Origin: Fodinibius salinus
Lineage (GTDB): Bacteria; Bacteroidota; Rhodothermia; Balneolales; Balneolaceae
Assembly (NCBI RefSeq): GCF_008124865.1
Contig: NZ_VNHY01000004.1
Coordinates: 248,001-312,000 of the forward strand
DNA: 64,000 nucleotides
Direction of reading: 5' to 3'
Part shown: positions 43,367-53,371 of the stretch, one piece after another
How the letters are laid out: each line of letters opens with the position of its first letter
How positions within the stretch are numbered: the stretch's first letter is position 1
Notes under the pieces: model-generated
Told to the model about the DNA's origin: nothing
Seen by the model: the letters and a program-made list of their open reading frames with translations, nothing else
The model's database searches: none
Position numbers and translations under genes: made by a program

Positions 43367-45460
43367 TTAATTATCACTTCCTCCCTCTTCTTCCTTTGAC
43401 AACACCACCAGCGTGGGGCACGTTACCGCCTCTTTTATTTTGTCGGTAGTGCTTTTTATAAATGCCTCTTTTTCTTGAGACATTGACTCTACCAATACAA
43501 GCAAATCTTCATCTCCGGCTACCTGGGTAACCACCTTCACCATATTAGGAATTTCTACCTTTTTAGTACGAATCTGCCTTGATTTAAGTCCCGCCATCTC
43601 CAACTGCTCCCTGGATAACAGCTGTATCCCCTCTACGTCAATATCTTCTTGTTCTGTACCCACAATAAGGATTGTTATAGGCAGTCGGCTGGAATATGCG
43701 AGATCTCGCAAGAGGGTTGCCATACGCACATTAATTTGATCGAGACTGGATAGGGGAACTAACAGCCGTTTTAGTGATTGTATTTCACCGGGCAACAATA
43801 ACGCCTGGCAGTGTTCCTCCTTCCCATAACGTGCCAGTGTTTTCGATATATCGGGCGTATAATTGATCTCTGACTCTACATCGATGCCATAGCGCTGTAG
43901 TTCATCACTAATTGATTCTAACTCTTCACTTACCTCTTCGCCCTCTTCTTCACGAGATTGTTCGGGAGCAGTTTGTTCCGGCACTATTTTATATCCTAAA
44001 AGAAATACTTTTAGACGCCCAAACGCTCGCAGTAAATAGTAGGGAAGACTTTCGCCGGAGTCCATCAGCTCAACAGGTAATAGTATTCGGGGTTCACGAA
44101 GAGACGGTACCACATGGCCGGGTGTGGGGATGTCCAAAGAGATATTTCTGGCATACACATAATACCACGCTATTGCGCCCGCGATAACTCCCGTTCCCAA
44201 TAGCAGTGAAAGCGGACGCATCATTGCAATCAATCCAAAGCTGGCTATTGCCCCGAGCAGTGGTATCAATATTCCGCCAGGCACTTGGTAGGTTGGAGCG
44301 AACCAAAGCGGTTCTGATTGCCGTAACTTTATTAGCGACAGGCAAATAAACCCATAAATGACAAGGTGAAGCAAAGAGGCTACCTCGGCAAGGAGTTCTA
44401 CGCGACCAAATAAGGTAATAGCGGCAATGGGCACGCCTACAATATATAAGGCAACATAGGGGGTGCCAAACCGCTCACTTATATTACTGATAAATGAGGG
44501 CAAAAAATCATCTTTACTCAATGCATACACCGCCCGAGAAGAACTTAGTATAGAAGCATTAGCACTGGATAATGTGGCCAATAGCCCGGCTCCTAAAATC
44601 CCATAGGCTCCAATTTTGCCAACCAATGTTTCGGATACGGCAACCATCGCTGTTTCTCCCAGTTCTGCCAGCCGATCGTTGGGAAGTACGCTGGTACTCA
44701 CGAAAATGGTTAGGATATACAGGGTCATCACCACGATAACACTTCCGGCCAGTGCTCTTGGCAGTGTTTTATGAGGTTCTTTAATCTCTCCGGCTACGGT
44801 TGCAATTTGTACAAACCCCAGGTAGGAAGTAAAAATGACGGCGGTTGTGGTAAAGACGGGCCACATTCCTTCAGAGAAAAAGGGGGCAGGCCAGCTGCTT
44901 GTTCCAATGAGGCCGGCAGTATTTAGCAATCCGTACCCTAAAAGTACGGTAAGAATAGATGTTAATGCCATTACAACACTGTTCTGCAGATCTCCGGCCC
45001 GTTCGGTGCCTAACAAGTTGATTAACGTAAGAACCAGAGCCGAGGCCAATGCTACCAATACAACCGGGCTGCCCAATGACACTCCCAGCTTGCTAAAAAG
45101 CTCAACGGTATACTGTCCAAATCCTACCAGGTAAAAGGCACTGGCGAAAACAAGTCCGAACCATTGGGCTATTCCTACCACCATGCCGATCAATGGGCCA
45201 AAACTGCGGGAGATAAAATAATATCCACCGCCGCTTTCGGGCATTGCAGTTGCCAACTCTGCTGTGGGCAACGCTACCAGAAGTGCTACTATACCTCCCA
45301 AAGCAAAAGAGAGCATCGCAGCGGGACCGGCATAACCGGCAGCGATTCCGGGGAACACAAAAATACCGGCCCCTACCATTGTTCCGATACCGATAGCCAG
45401 GGCCGTTGGCAGTCCCAGGGTTCTCTCTAATTTATCTTTCTGCAGATGCTCTTCACTCAT
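43367..45460 (-). CDS. APC-family amino-acid permease with universal-stress C-terminus
   Basis: A 697-residue protein from ATG 45460 (upstream codons to 45571 do not fit the family). Residues about 10-430 form the twelve-helix APC transporter (GTMVGAGIFVFPGIAAGYAG, ESGGGYYFISRSFGPLIGMV, SRAVYALSKDDFLPSF). Residues about 455-690 are cytoplasmic with two UspA-like sections (RILLPVELMDSGESLPYYLL, LKRLLVPLSSLDQINVRMAT). The transporter is sodium or proton driven, with amino acids as probable substrates; Usp tails in such carriers are thought to bind ATP or regulate activity. The next gene (the kinase) lies just upstream on the same strand. Confidence 0.9.
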   Translation of the reverse strand: MSEEHLQKDKLERTLGLPTALAIGIGTMVGAGIFVFPGIAAGYAGPAAMLSFALGGIVALLVALPTAELATAMPESGGGYYFISRSFGPLIGMVVGIAQWFGLVFASAFYLVGFGQYTVELFSKLGVSLGSPVVLVALASALVLTLINLLGTERAGDLQNSVVMALTSILTVLLGYGLLNTAGLIGTSSWPAPFFSEGMWPVFTTTAVIFTSYLGFVQIATVAGEIKEPHKTLPRALAGSVIVVMTLYILTIFVSTSVLPNDRLAELGETAMVAVSETLVGKIGAYGILGAGLLATLSSANASILSSSRAVYALSKDDFLPSFISNISERFGTPYVALYIVGVPIAAITLFGRVELLAEVASLLHLVIYGFICLSLIKLRQSEPLWFAPTYQVPGGILIPLLGAIASFGLIAMMRPLSLLLGTGVIAGAIAWYYVYARNISLDIPTPGHVVPSLREPRILLPVELMDSGESLPYYLLRAFGRLKVFLLGYKIVPEQTAPEQSREEEGEEVSEELESISDELQRYGIDVESEINYTPDISKTLARYGKEEHCQALLLPGEIQSLKRLLVPLSSLDQINVRMATLLRDLAYSSRLPITILIVGTEQEDIDVEGIQLLSREQLEMAGLKSRQIRTKKVEIPNMVKVVTQVAGDEDLLVLVESMSQEKEAFIKSTTDKIKEAVTCPTLVVLSKEEEGGSDN

Positions 45461-45512
45461 AAACCCAACGTAACAAGCAAACCAAACAAATGCACCACTT
45501 CTTGAAAAGGTT

Positions 45513-47123
45513 TTATCCCCGCTGAATATTAATATCGGCAAGCTTTTTATAGAGCCATTTCTGCGACTCACCCACAGAACAGTTCGTTGATATCTTTAGC
45601 ATACACTCTTCCGGGATCTTCTTAGGTTCTTCGAATCTATTAGCCAAGGCTTCAAAATCTTCAAGACGTGCATCAGATACTACCCCTTCTTCATTTTCTC
45701 GTGCCTGTAGACGTTCTTTGATAATCATATCGGGGGCTTCTGTCTCAATAAAAAGAATGGATTCATCTATGACCTTCATCAATTTTTCCCGGGCTCCTCG
45801 TTTACTATATGTAGCATCCAATATTACACTTTCTCCTCCCTCCAATGACTGGACAGCATTATCCAGTAGCTTCTGATATGTTTTATCAGACATCTCTTTT
45901 GAATACACTTTATCCCTCTTCGATTCGGGGGATCGTTCTTTAAGTGAGAGACCAGCCATCTGTTTTCGTATTCGATCGCTGGAGTATCGTTTGATATTTA
46001 GTTTTTCAGCCAGGTGCCGTGCCATTGTACTCTTGCCTGAACCAACCCGCCCCATAACTACCAATACTTTGGGATGGGATCCCAATAGAGCATAACGCAA
46101 AGACAAATTAAAATAGCGATGAGCCTTTTGAGCAGCTTCTTCTCGTTCTTCTTTCGGTACTTCTTCTTCTCCACTTTGCAGACTCTTTACCTTACCCTTT
46201 ACATAAGCTCGGTAACATTTATAAAAATCGATAATCTTAAGCAGGTCGGGATCTTCCAACTTTTTTGCCATCCGATCTATAAAATAGCGTTCTTCTTGCC
46301 ATCGACTATTGAAGTCCAAATCCATTGCCAGAAATGCCAGGTCCACAGCCAAGTCGCCATACCGAAACCGCTCATTAAATTCGATACAGTCATATATTTG
46401 CACTTTATCCGGCGTTATATGGATATGCTCCAGGTGCAGGTCACCATGCCCGTCTACTATTCGTTTATCCTCTATTCGCTGCTCAAAAAGGCTTTGATGA
46501 CGGTTGAAATATTCGTTTGTGAAGTACCGGATCGCGTCAAAGCTATTTTGTTCTATGGTATCACCGATAAAAGCTCTGGTCTGCTCAAAATTCTCGTCGG
46601 TATTAACTTTAATATTTTCTACTTGTCCCCATTGCAAGATTTTTTCATCCGGATCCTGATTGTTATAAAAATCTGCCAATTTATCTGCTACACGATCCAA
46701 GTGCTTATAGGTTAAAGAATCATCTTCCAGATAGGTGTGCAGGAAGTACTCTTCCGGCAGCAGCTTCATTTTTACCGCATATTCTACTGTATCTATATCT
46801 GATTGCTCTTCTTCTATGATTTTAAAAGAACCGTCCTCTTCAACTATTGATACTATTCCAAGATAAATATCATCGCTCAGGCGGCGGTTCAGATCTATTT
46901 CGCGCCGGCAATACTTTTTACGCTTTTTGAGAGTGCTATAATCCAGGAACCCAAAGTCGACCGGCTTTTTAAACTTATAGACATAGGGCGGGACAATAAA
47001 TACGTGGGATATATGGGTTTGAATATGTTCTACTTCCTCCGGATCGTGAGGATAAAAGTCCGGCTGCTCAAGATAATTGATGAGCTTATCCAAAATATTT
47101 GAATCCAGCGTTTGCTCGCTCAT
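45513..47123 (-). CDS. APH-like kinase fused to P-loop ATPase
   Basis: A 536-residue bifunctional protein. Residues 1-335 belong to the aminoglycoside phosphotransferase-like fold (GHGDLHLEHIHI as catalytic loop; IYDCIEFNERFRYGDLAVDL as the DFG-equivalent). Residues about 345-536 are an AAA_33/zeta-toxin-like P-loop kinase (VVMGRVGSGKSTMARHLAEK, RYSSDRIRKQMAG, ILDATYSKRGAREKL). The pair is common in proteobacteria and Bacteroidota with unknown substrate. It is 53 bp upstream of the permease gene, so they are probably co-transcribed. Confidence 0.88.
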   Translation of the reverse strand: MSEQTLDSNILDKLINYLEQPDFYPHDPEEVEHIQTHISHVFIVPPYVYKFKKPVDFGFLDYSTLKKRKKYCRREIDLNRRLSDDIYLGIVSIVEEDGSFKIIEEEQSDIDTVEYAVKMKLLPEEYFLHTYLEDDSLTYKHLDRVADKLADFYNNQDPDEKILQWGQVENIKVNTDENFEQTRAFIGDTIEQNSFDAIRYFTNEYFNRHQSLFEQRIEDKRIVDGHGDLHLEHIHITPDKVQIYDCIEFNERFRYGDLAVDLAFLAMDLDFNSRWQEERYFIDRMAKKLEDPDLLKIIDFYKCYRAYVKGKVKSLQSGEEEVPKEEREEAAQKAHRYFNLSLRYALLGSHPKVLVVMGRVGSGKSTMARHLAEKLNIKRYSSDRIRKQMAGLSLKERSPESKRDKVYSKEMSDKTYQKLLDNAVQSLEGGESVILDATYSKRGAREKLMKVIDESILFIETEAPDMIIKERLQARENEEGVVSDARLEDFEALANRFEEPKKIPEECMLKISTNCSVGESQKWLYKKLADINIQRG

Positions 47124-47325
47124 AATGTCATAGTTATAAGGTTCGGCAATTACTCTATCAAAAAGATAACAACCCTGCTGTCAAAAGTCTTGTCCCACTG
47201 CAATTAAAGATTATTAATATAGGGCTCCTGAAAAAGCTTTTATGTTCTGCAATTGCACTTTTACGTTGATTACCTATTTTATAATAACTTTTAATTACCG
47301 ACATCAACTTAAAAATTTCGCTGTT

Positions 47326-49467
47326 ATGCAGAGCAAAATTCGACTCCCTTTCTTTTTAGTGATTGTTGCTTTCGTATTTAGTTGCACCCAACAGAAAGGC
47401 CCTTCAGCCTCCGACATTCAATATCCAGATACCAAGAAGGTAGATACTGTTGATACCTATTTTAGTACAGAAGTAGCTGATCCCTATCGCTGGCTCGAAG
47501 ATGACAATGCTAAAGAGACTGAAGCTTGGGTAAAGGCCCAAAACAACGTCACTTTTTCTTACCTCAATGACATCCCATTTCGGGATGAGGTTAAGAAAAC
47601 AGTTAAAACCCTTATTAACCACGAAAAAGTAAGTGCCCCCGACAAACACGGCAACTACTACTATTACTATAAAAATGACGGGCTGCAGGACCAAGATGTT
47701 TATTATCGAACCAAGGATCTGGAAAGTGATAAGGAAGAAGTATTTTTGAACCCCAACAACTTTTCTGAGGACGGGACTATTTCTATGGCCGGAACCTCCT
47801 TCTCTAATGATGGCTCACTAATGACCTATCTTATCTCTGATGGTGGGTCCGACTGGCGCAAAGCAATCACCCTTAATACCGAAACTAAAGAAGTAGTCGG
47901 TGATACCTTAACAGACTTAAAATTCACGGGTATCTCCTGGAAAGGTACTAACGGATTTTACTACAGCAGCTATGAACGTCCCAAAGAGGGCGAAGCACTT
48001 ACCGCAGCTAATAAAAATCAAAAGGTCTATTTTCACGAAATTGGCACCCCACAATCCGAAGATCGCATAGTATTTGGCGATGATATTCAGCGACGCGGCA
48101 TATCTGCAAATCTTACCGAAGATGAGCGTTTCCTGGTACTTTCTCCCTGGAAAGGCACCAGCGGAAATGAACTTTACGTCAAGGATCTCGAAAGTCCCAA
48201 CTCCGATTTTGTACAGTTGGTAGACAACTTCGAAAATAACCACAGTATTATCCACAGCGAGGGTAACCGTCTGCTCATTTATACTAACCTGGGAGCTGAG
48301 AACTACCGCATCGCTGAAACAACCATCGATAACCCCAAACCCAAAGACTGGGAAACACTAATTCCTCAGAAGGAACATGTTCTCAATAGCGCTTCTTCTG
48401 CCGGTGGCTACCTGTTCTTGAACTATCTTGAAGATGCTAAGTCAAAAGTACAACAGTTTACGTTGGAAGGTAAGCATGTTCGGGATATAGATCTTCCCGC
48501 TATTGGATCGGCCGGCGGCTTCGGAGGAGAGTCTGAGGATACCGAACTCTATTACACCTTTACCTCTTTTACCTATCCCAGTACAGTTTTTCGGTATGAC
48601 ATTGAATCAGGCACTTCTGAGCTTTATGAGCAACCCGACGTTGCATTTGATCCTGATCAGTATGAAACCAAGCAGGTATTCTATGAAAGTAAAGACGGTA
48701 CGGAAGTTCCCATGTTCATTGTCCATAAAAAAGGAGTTGAGCTAGATGGGGATAACCCCACCCTGCTGTATGGCTACGGTGGATTTAATATCAGTCTGAC
48801 CCCCTCTTTCAGCACCCGATGGATGTCATGGCTGGAAATGGGCGGCGTTTTTGCGATGGCTAATCTGCGTGGCGGTGGTGAATATGGAGAAAGCTGGCAT
48901 AAAGCCGGTATCAAGATGCAGAAACAGAATGTATTTGATGATTTCATCGCAGCAGGGGAATACCTTAAAGCTGAAGACTACACCAACCCCGAGAAGCTGG
49001 CTATTATGGGTGGTTCTAACGGTGGACTGCTGGTTGGTGCTACTATGACCCAGCGTCCCGACCTTGCCAAAGTTGCCATTCCACAGGTAGGAGTGCTAGA
49101 TATGCTTCGCTACCACAAATTTACCATTGGAGCGGCATGGGCCTCTGATTATGGTCGCGCCGATGATTCTAAAGAGATGTTTGAATATCTTTACGGATAC
49201 TCTCCCTATCACAATCTCGAAGAAGGTACCTCCTACCCGGCCACTCTTATTACTACCGCAGATCATGATGACCGGGTGGTTCCTGCTCACTCCTTTAAGT
49301 TTGCGGCTCGTCTGCAAGAATATCATACCGGTGAAACTCCTGTATTGATCCGTATTGAGACACGCGCTGGCCACGGAGCAGGCACTCCAACCAGTAAAAC
49401 AATTAAGCAGCTTACTGATATCTTTTCGTTTACCTTCTATAACATGAATGAAGAACCGGGAAATTAA
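47326..49467 (+). CDS. Prolyl oligopeptidase (S9A) lipoprotein
   Basis: A 713-residue serine peptidase starting at ATG 47326: MQSKIRLPFFLVIVAFVFSC gives a lipoprotein signal; upstream codons are unlikely. The mature protein begins with the typical YPDTKKVDTVDTYFSTEVADPYRWLED, has a seven-bladed propeller, and the hydrolase domain with LLYGYGGFNISLTPSF, the catalytic Ser in GGSNGGLLVGA, Asp in TADHDDRVVPAHS and His in RAGHGAGTPTSK. It cleaves short peptides after proline. Single gene with terminator. Confidence 0.95.
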   Translation: MQSKIRLPFFLVIVAFVFSCTQQKGPSASDIQYPDTKKVDTVDTYFSTEVADPYRWLEDDNAKETEAWVKAQNNVTFSYLNDIPFRDEVKKTVKTLINHEKVSAPDKHGNYYYYYKNDGLQDQDVYYRTKDLESDKEEVFLNPNNFSEDGTISMAGTSFSNDGSLMTYLISDGGSDWRKAITLNTETKEVVGDTLTDLKFTGISWKGTNGFYYSSYERPKEGEALTAANKNQKVYFHEIGTPQSEDRIVFGDDIQRRGISANLTEDERFLVLSPWKGTSGNELYVKDLESPNSDFVQLVDNFENNHSIIHSEGNRLLIYTNLGAENYRIAETTIDNPKPKDWETLIPQKEHVLNSASSAGGYLFLNYLEDAKSKVQQFTLEGKHVRDIDLPAIGSAGGFGGESEDTELYYTFTSFTYPSTVFRYDIESGTSELYEQPDVAFDPDQYETKQVFYESKDGTEVPMFIVHKKGVELDGDNPTLLYGYGGFNISLTPSFSTRWMSWLEMGGVFAMANLRGGGEYGESWHKAGIKMQKQNVFDDFIAAGEYLKAEDYTNPEKLAIMGGSNGGLLVGATMTQRPDLAKVAIPQVGVLDMLRYHKFTIGAAWASDYGRADDSKEMFEYLYGYSPYHNLEEGTSYPATLITTADHDDRVVPAHSFKFAARLQEYHTGETPVLIRIETRAGHGAGTPTSKTIKQLTDIFSFTFYNMNEEPGN

Positions 49468-49516
49468 CGAAACGTAACAAAAAGCAGTCTATACAATTTC
49501 TATAACAAATTCGTTG

Positions 49517-49552
49517 GCGATGCCATCACTCCAAGTGGTGGCATCGCTATTT
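49517..49552 (+). terminator. Hairpin after prolyl oligopeptidase gene
   Basis: GCGATGCCATCACT (49517-49530) and AGTGGTGGCATCGC (49534-49547) make a 14-bp stem with one G-U and a 3-nt loop. The following TATTTAT is a weak T run. Confidence 0.7.
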
Positions 49553-49708
49553 ATCACTTGGTTATAAAGATAGTGCGGTACCTTATAATCAAAACTTCAT
49601 ATTCCCAGCATTTAAAGCTGATAAAAAATCATATGTTTTTATTGATATAGATCCGGTTCATGCCTATCCTGTGTCGACCACCCAACTTGAATATGAACAT
49701 AAAGAACT

Positions 49709-50047
49709 ATGGACTTACAGGTTAAAGGAAAGGTTATACAAATACTTGAAGAACAATCAGGCGAAGGCAAAAACGGTCCCTGGAAAAAACAAGACTTTAT
49801 CCTAAAAACGCAGGGCGAATATGGGAAAAAGATCTGTATCACCCAGTGGGGAGACAAAATTGACCAGTTCAATGTGCAAGAAGGCGAAGAAATTACAGTT
49901 TCTATTGATATAAAAAGCCGTGAATATAAAGGAAACTGGTACACTGATGTTAAAGCCTGGAAAGTTGAGCGTGGGGATCAAACAACTGATGAGTCAGAAG
50001 AGAAAGTCATTGATATGCAGGATATGGATCACGATGTGCCATTTTAA
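49709..50047 (+). CDS. DUF3127 protein (single-strand-DNA-binding-like)
   Basis: A 112-residue protein matching the DUF3127 family: MDLQVKGKVIQILEEQSGEG, GPWKKQDFILKTQGEYGKKI, FNVQEGEEITVSIDIKSREYKG and NWYTDVKAWKVERG. The OB-like fold and an acidic tail (DMQDMDHDVPF), resembling the SSB C-terminal tip, suggest protein docking. Its function is not known. Stand-alone, with a convergent small gene 16 bp downstream. Confidence 0.88.
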   Translation: MDLQVKGKVIQILEEQSGEGKNGPWKKQDFILKTQGEYGKKICITQWGDKIDQFNVQEGEEITVSIDIKSREYKGNWYTDVKAWKVERGDQTTDESEEKVIDMQDMDHDVPF

Positions 50048-50063
50048 CCACTCGTGGATAAAA

Positions 50064-50252
50064 TCATAAAACCTTGCCTAAAAAATAAATAATTACAGCT
50101 GATCCGGTGACTATCAAAAACACCAAAAAATAAGCTTCAAAAGTACTACTTCCGTTTTCTTTTAGCGCGTTGACTGACCTTTTAACTGGCACTTTCCAAA
50201 TCCACAATAGCAGTGCCAGTCCCAGTACGATACCTATAATAACAAGAATCAT
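50064..50252 (-). CDS. Small two-span membrane protein
   Basis: A 62-residue protein starting MILVIIGIVLGLALLLWIWK with a second hydrophobic stretch (AYFLVFLIVTGSAVIIYFLG) and a basic loop between (KVPVKRSVNALKENG). Unrecognised. The frame is clean and fills the gap between DUF3127 and DUF805 genes, which supports a real gene. Confidence 0.55.
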   Translation of the reverse strand: MILVIIGIVLGLALLLWIWKVPVKRSVNALKENGSSTFEAYFLVFLIVTGSAVIIYFLGKVL

Positions 50253-50546
50253 TTAATATAAATATATGGTTGGGTAACAATTTAGGACAATTGCCACATA
50301 TATACACTCATATCATTCGCTCTATTTGCCAATGACTTCGAGACTTCAGGGCAAAGCCAATATTTAATAAGTATTAACTCTCAAAAAAATACCCAGAAAA
50401 CATTACGGGCCATAACTCCAAAATTACCCCGTATTGTAGTTTTAAGAATTTCTTCTATATTGCAATTCTCAAATTTATCGGGATTTGAAACAATCTACGT
50501 TGCTTTATCAAATTATAATTTAACAATCTTAAAAATAGGAGAGTCT

Positions 50547-50942
50547 ATGGAATGGTACATGAAAGTGTTACGTCAATATGCAGATTTTAACGGGCGTGCC
50601 AGACGAAAAGAATTCTGGATGTTCACGCTGATTAATTTCTTAATCTATCTAGGATTATATGTGCTGGCATTTGCCGTGGGTGCTTCAGACCCTGAATCAG
50701 CACTTGCCGCGGTAATATTTGGAGTAATAGGTCTTTACGGATTAGGTATTTTAATACCCAGCTTAGCCGTATCTGTACGCCGCCTTCATGATACTGGTCG
50801 AAGCGGCTGGTGGATACTTATCCAACTGGTCCCCGCCATCGGTGCTATTGTGCTTATCGTCTTTCTTGTACAAGACAGTGACACCGGCGCCAATGAATAT
50901 GGTGAAAATCCCAAGGGACCAAGAACAACACAGCCCTTATAA
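50547..50942 (+). CDS. DUF805 membrane protein
   Basis: A 131-residue protein from ATG 50547, preceded by AGGAGAG, a rare good Shine-Dalgarno here. It starts EWYMKVLRQYADFNGRARRKEFWMF, the DUF805 signature (FxGRxxRxxFW), followed by four helices and the SVRRLHDTGRSGWWIL motif. Function of the family is unknown; present in many bacteria. About 290 bp of noncoding DNA precedes it with nothing recognisable. Confidence 0.9.
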   Translation: MEWYMKVLRQYADFNGRARRKEFWMFTLINFLIYLGLYVLAFAVGASDPESALAAVIFGVIGLYGLGILIPSLAVSVRRLHDTGRSGWWILIQLVPAIGAIVLIVFLVQDSDTGANEYGENPKGPRTTQPL

Positions 50943-50967
50943 AAAAGTCAAGAATTTAGGTAACAGG

Positions 50968-51004
50968 AAAGGCTTTCGCAATTTTGTTGCGAAAGCCTTT
51001 TTTA
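50968..51004. terminator. Bidirectional terminator, DUF805/NlpC
   Basis: AAAGGCTTTCGCAA (50968-50981) and TTGCGAAAGCCTTT (50987-51000) are a perfect 14-bp stem around TTTTG. T runs exist on both strands; it serves the convergent gene pair. Confidence 0.92.
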
Positions 51005-51027
51005 TTTCATCAAGATTATCGGATGGA

Positions 51028-51600
51028 TCAAAGTACTCGGCGCGCTGCAAGAAAACGATTACGCCAATAACTATTCCCAAGTTTACTGATCATCACCCCG
51101 TTAGATGTAGAAGCATGCAAAAACTCACCGCTATTAACAGCAATACCTACGTGCAACGTCTTGCGTCCCGTCCGGAAAAAAACCAAGTCTCCCGAACGTA
51201 TTCCAGCCCGGCGAATGCTATTTCCAACATTTAATTGGGTTTTTGTATTGGTGGGCAAATCGATACCAAAATAGTCGTCAAAAACAACATGGACAAACCT
51301 GGAACAATCTATCCCTTGTTGAGATTCTCCACCAAGTTTATAGGGCGTACCCTCCCAGTCGCGATATGCCTGCATCAAAGATGATTTTACTTGTTGGAGC
51401 GAGGATACAGCCATCGTTGGCGGCGGTTGTGAGGAAGAATCTTCAGCCTGCGACGTATCTGAAGGCGATGTTGGCGAAGCTGTAGTAACTTCTCCCGAGC
51501 TGACTACAGCTCCGGACGGGCGTGAAGATCGGGGCACTACACCACATCCGACCAACAATCCTACCAACAAAATAACAAGTACAGCCTGAACTCGGGTCAT
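51028..51600 (-). CDS. NlpC/P60-family lipoprotein endopeptidase
   Basis: A 190-residue protein from ATG 51600. The lipoprotein signal ends LLVGCGVV, followed by a Ser/Thr/Pro-rich linker and the NlpC/P60 domain: catalytic Cys in GGESQQGIDCSRFV, His in RKTLHVGIAV, third residue His in GEFLHAS. It cleaves cell-wall stem peptides, with the lipid anchor placing it in the outer membrane. Upstream frame to 51633 does not improve the signal. Confidence 0.92.
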   Translation of the reverse strand: MTRVQAVLVILLVGLLVGCGVVPRSSRPSGAVVSSGEVTTASPTSPSDTSQAEDSSSQPPPTMAVSSLQQVKSSLMQAYRDWEGTPYKLGGESQQGIDCSRFVHVVFDDYFGIDLPTNTKTQLNVGNSIRRAGIRSGDLVFFRTGRKTLHVGIAVNSGEFLHASTSNGVMISKLGNSYWRNRFLAARRVL

Positions 51601-51691
51601 TTTATTCTGATAATTTTGACTTAAACTCTCCACTAAATGATCTATATTTAGAGGTTCAATGACAACAGTAAATAACTGCTAATTTTTTGCT

Positions 51692-52429
51692 ATGCAACTT
51701 TTGGTGAATGTTGACCATATTGCTACCCTCCGCAATGCTCGAGGCGAGGGTTATCCCGATCCCATAAAGGCCGCAGGAGTATGCGAACGGGCAGGAGCTG
51801 CAGGCATTGTATTTCACCTGCGCAAAGACCGCCGCCATATTAAAACCAAGGATGTTTATAACCTTAAAAAAGAAGTTAGCGGTTCGCTTGATTTTGAGAT
51901 GGCTGCCACCAATGAAATGCTTACGATCAGCAAAGATGTGGACCCTGATTTAATAACGCTGGTACCCGAGAGTCGCGAGGAGTTGACCACCGAAGGCGGG
52001 CTCGATATGGAAGTAGTACTTGATGATTACAGGAAGCGTGTATTCCCTGCAATACGAGAAACTGATATTGCCATCAGTCTCTTTGTCGATCCCAATGAAA
52101 AAGATATTGAGCTGGCCGCCGAACTGGGCAGTGATGCCATCGAGCTACACACCGGTACCTACACCAATGCCAAATCCCAAGAAGAACAAGCCAACGAACT
52201 TGATCGGCTACGCACCGGGGCGAAATTAGCGCATGATCTGGGGATGAAGGTAAACGCCGGACACGGACTGAACCTCAACAATCTGGGGCAACTTGTGGAA
52301 ACCGTCCCGCATTTGCATGATATCAGTATTGGTCACGCACTGGTTTCATCGGCACTGTATTATGGACTGGAGAATACCATTAAAAAGTTTCTCGATATTA
52401 TGGAAAATACATCAGCAACAAATAACTAA
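51692..52429 (+). CDS. pdxJ: Pyridoxine 5'-phosphate synthase
   Basis: A 245-residue TIM-barrel enzyme that joins 1-deoxyxylulose 5-phosphate and 3-amino-2-oxopropyl phosphate to make PNP. Motifs: LLVNVDHIATLRNARGEGYPDP, HLRKDRRHIKTKDVY, FEMAATNEMLTIS, SLFVDPNEKDIELA, ELHTGTYTN, NAGHGLNLNNL and HDISIGHALVSSALYYG, matching PdxJ in order. ATG fits the family start. Followed by era after 45 bp, probably one transcript. Confidence 0.97.
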   Translation: MQLLVNVDHIATLRNARGEGYPDPIKAAGVCERAGAAGIVFHLRKDRRHIKTKDVYNLKKEVSGSLDFEMAATNEMLTISKDVDPDLITLVPESREELTTEGGLDMEVVLDDYRKRVFPAIRETDIAISLFVDPNEKDIELAAELGSDAIELHTGTYTNAKSQEEQANELDRLRTGAKLAHDLGMKVNAGHGLNLNNLGQLVETVPHLHDISIGHALVSSALYYGLENTIKKFLDIMENTSATNN

Positions 52430-52474
52430 CTCTGAGAATCCTCCGCAACCTTTTGCGGTTACCAAATAAACTAT

Positions 52475-53362
52475 ATGGAAAATACTGAAAATCATCGATC
52501 CGGATACGTTGCAATCATCGGCAAGCCCAATGCGGGCAAGTCAACGCTGATGAACCGCCTGCTGGGCAACAAGATATCTATCACCACGCATAAACCCCAG
52601 ACTACACGCCATCAGATTATAGGTATCCACTCTGAAGATGAGCTGCAAATTATTTTTCTGGATACTCCGGGCGTCATTGATCCCAGTTATGAGCTGCAAA
52701 AAGCCATGATGAAAACCGTGGATCGCGCACGTACAGATGCCGACATTATCCTGCTTATTGTGGATGTCACCGACTATGAAATACCGGGCCGCATCTTCAA
52801 GATGTTTTCGTCGATGAAAAACAAACAAATATTCTTGGTCCCCAATAAAATTGACAAAGTGTCTGAACAAGAGGCTAAGGTGGTGGCTGAGGAGATCCGT
52901 GAGAAGTTCGATTTTGATGATACGCTTTTCGTCTCAGCACTGAACGGCGAGGGACTGCAAAAACTGATGGATACTATTAAAGCAAATATCACCTCGGGCC
53001 CACCCTTTTACCCTAAGGAAATGCTCAGTGAGCAGCCGGTACGCTTTTTTGTGGCCGAGATGGTTCGCGAACAGCTTTTTCTGCAATATCACCAAGAAAT
53101 CCCTTATTCAACAACAATCAATATTGTGCAGTATGACGAGCGCGATGACCTGGACTATATCAGCGCAGATATAGTGGTCAACAGGGAATCACAAAAGGGC
53201 ATCCTTATTGGTAAGGGTGGAAAAGCTATTAAGCAACTGGGCAAAAACGCGCGGGAGGTTATTGAAAAGTTTGTAGATAAAAAGATCTATTTGGATCTGC
53301 ATGTAAAAGTACGCGAAAAATGGCGAGAAAATCCCAGCCACGTACGACATTACGGATATTAA
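52475..53362 (+). CDS. era: GTPase Era
   Basis: A 295-residue GTPase for 16S rRNA maturation. The G domain has GKPNAGKSTLMNRLLG (G1), KPQTTRHQ (switch I), DTPGVIDPSYE (G3), NKIDKVS (G4) and SALNGEG (G5). The C-terminal KH domain contains GILIGKGGKAIKQLGKNAR, which binds the 3' end of 16S rRNA. Downstream of pdxJ. Confidence 0.97.
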   Translation: MENTENHRSGYVAIIGKPNAGKSTLMNRLLGNKISITTHKPQTTRHQIIGIHSEDELQIIFLDTPGVIDPSYELQKAMMKTVDRARTDADIILLIVDVTDYEIPGRIFKMFSSMKNKQIFLVPNKIDKVSEQEAKVVAEEIREKFDFDDTLFVSALNGEGLQKLMDTIKANITSGPPFYPKEMLSEQPVRFFVAEMVREQLFLQYHQEIPYSTTINIVQYDERDDLDYISADIVVNRESQKGILIGKGGKAIKQLGKNAREVIEKFVDKKIYLDLHVKVREKWRENPSHVRHYGY

Positions 53363-53371
53363 GTTTGGAGA

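Noticed and set aside
46119-46715. 198-codon plus-strand frame
   Set aside because: Antisense to the APH/AAA fusion gene, with low-complexity Phe/Ile composition.
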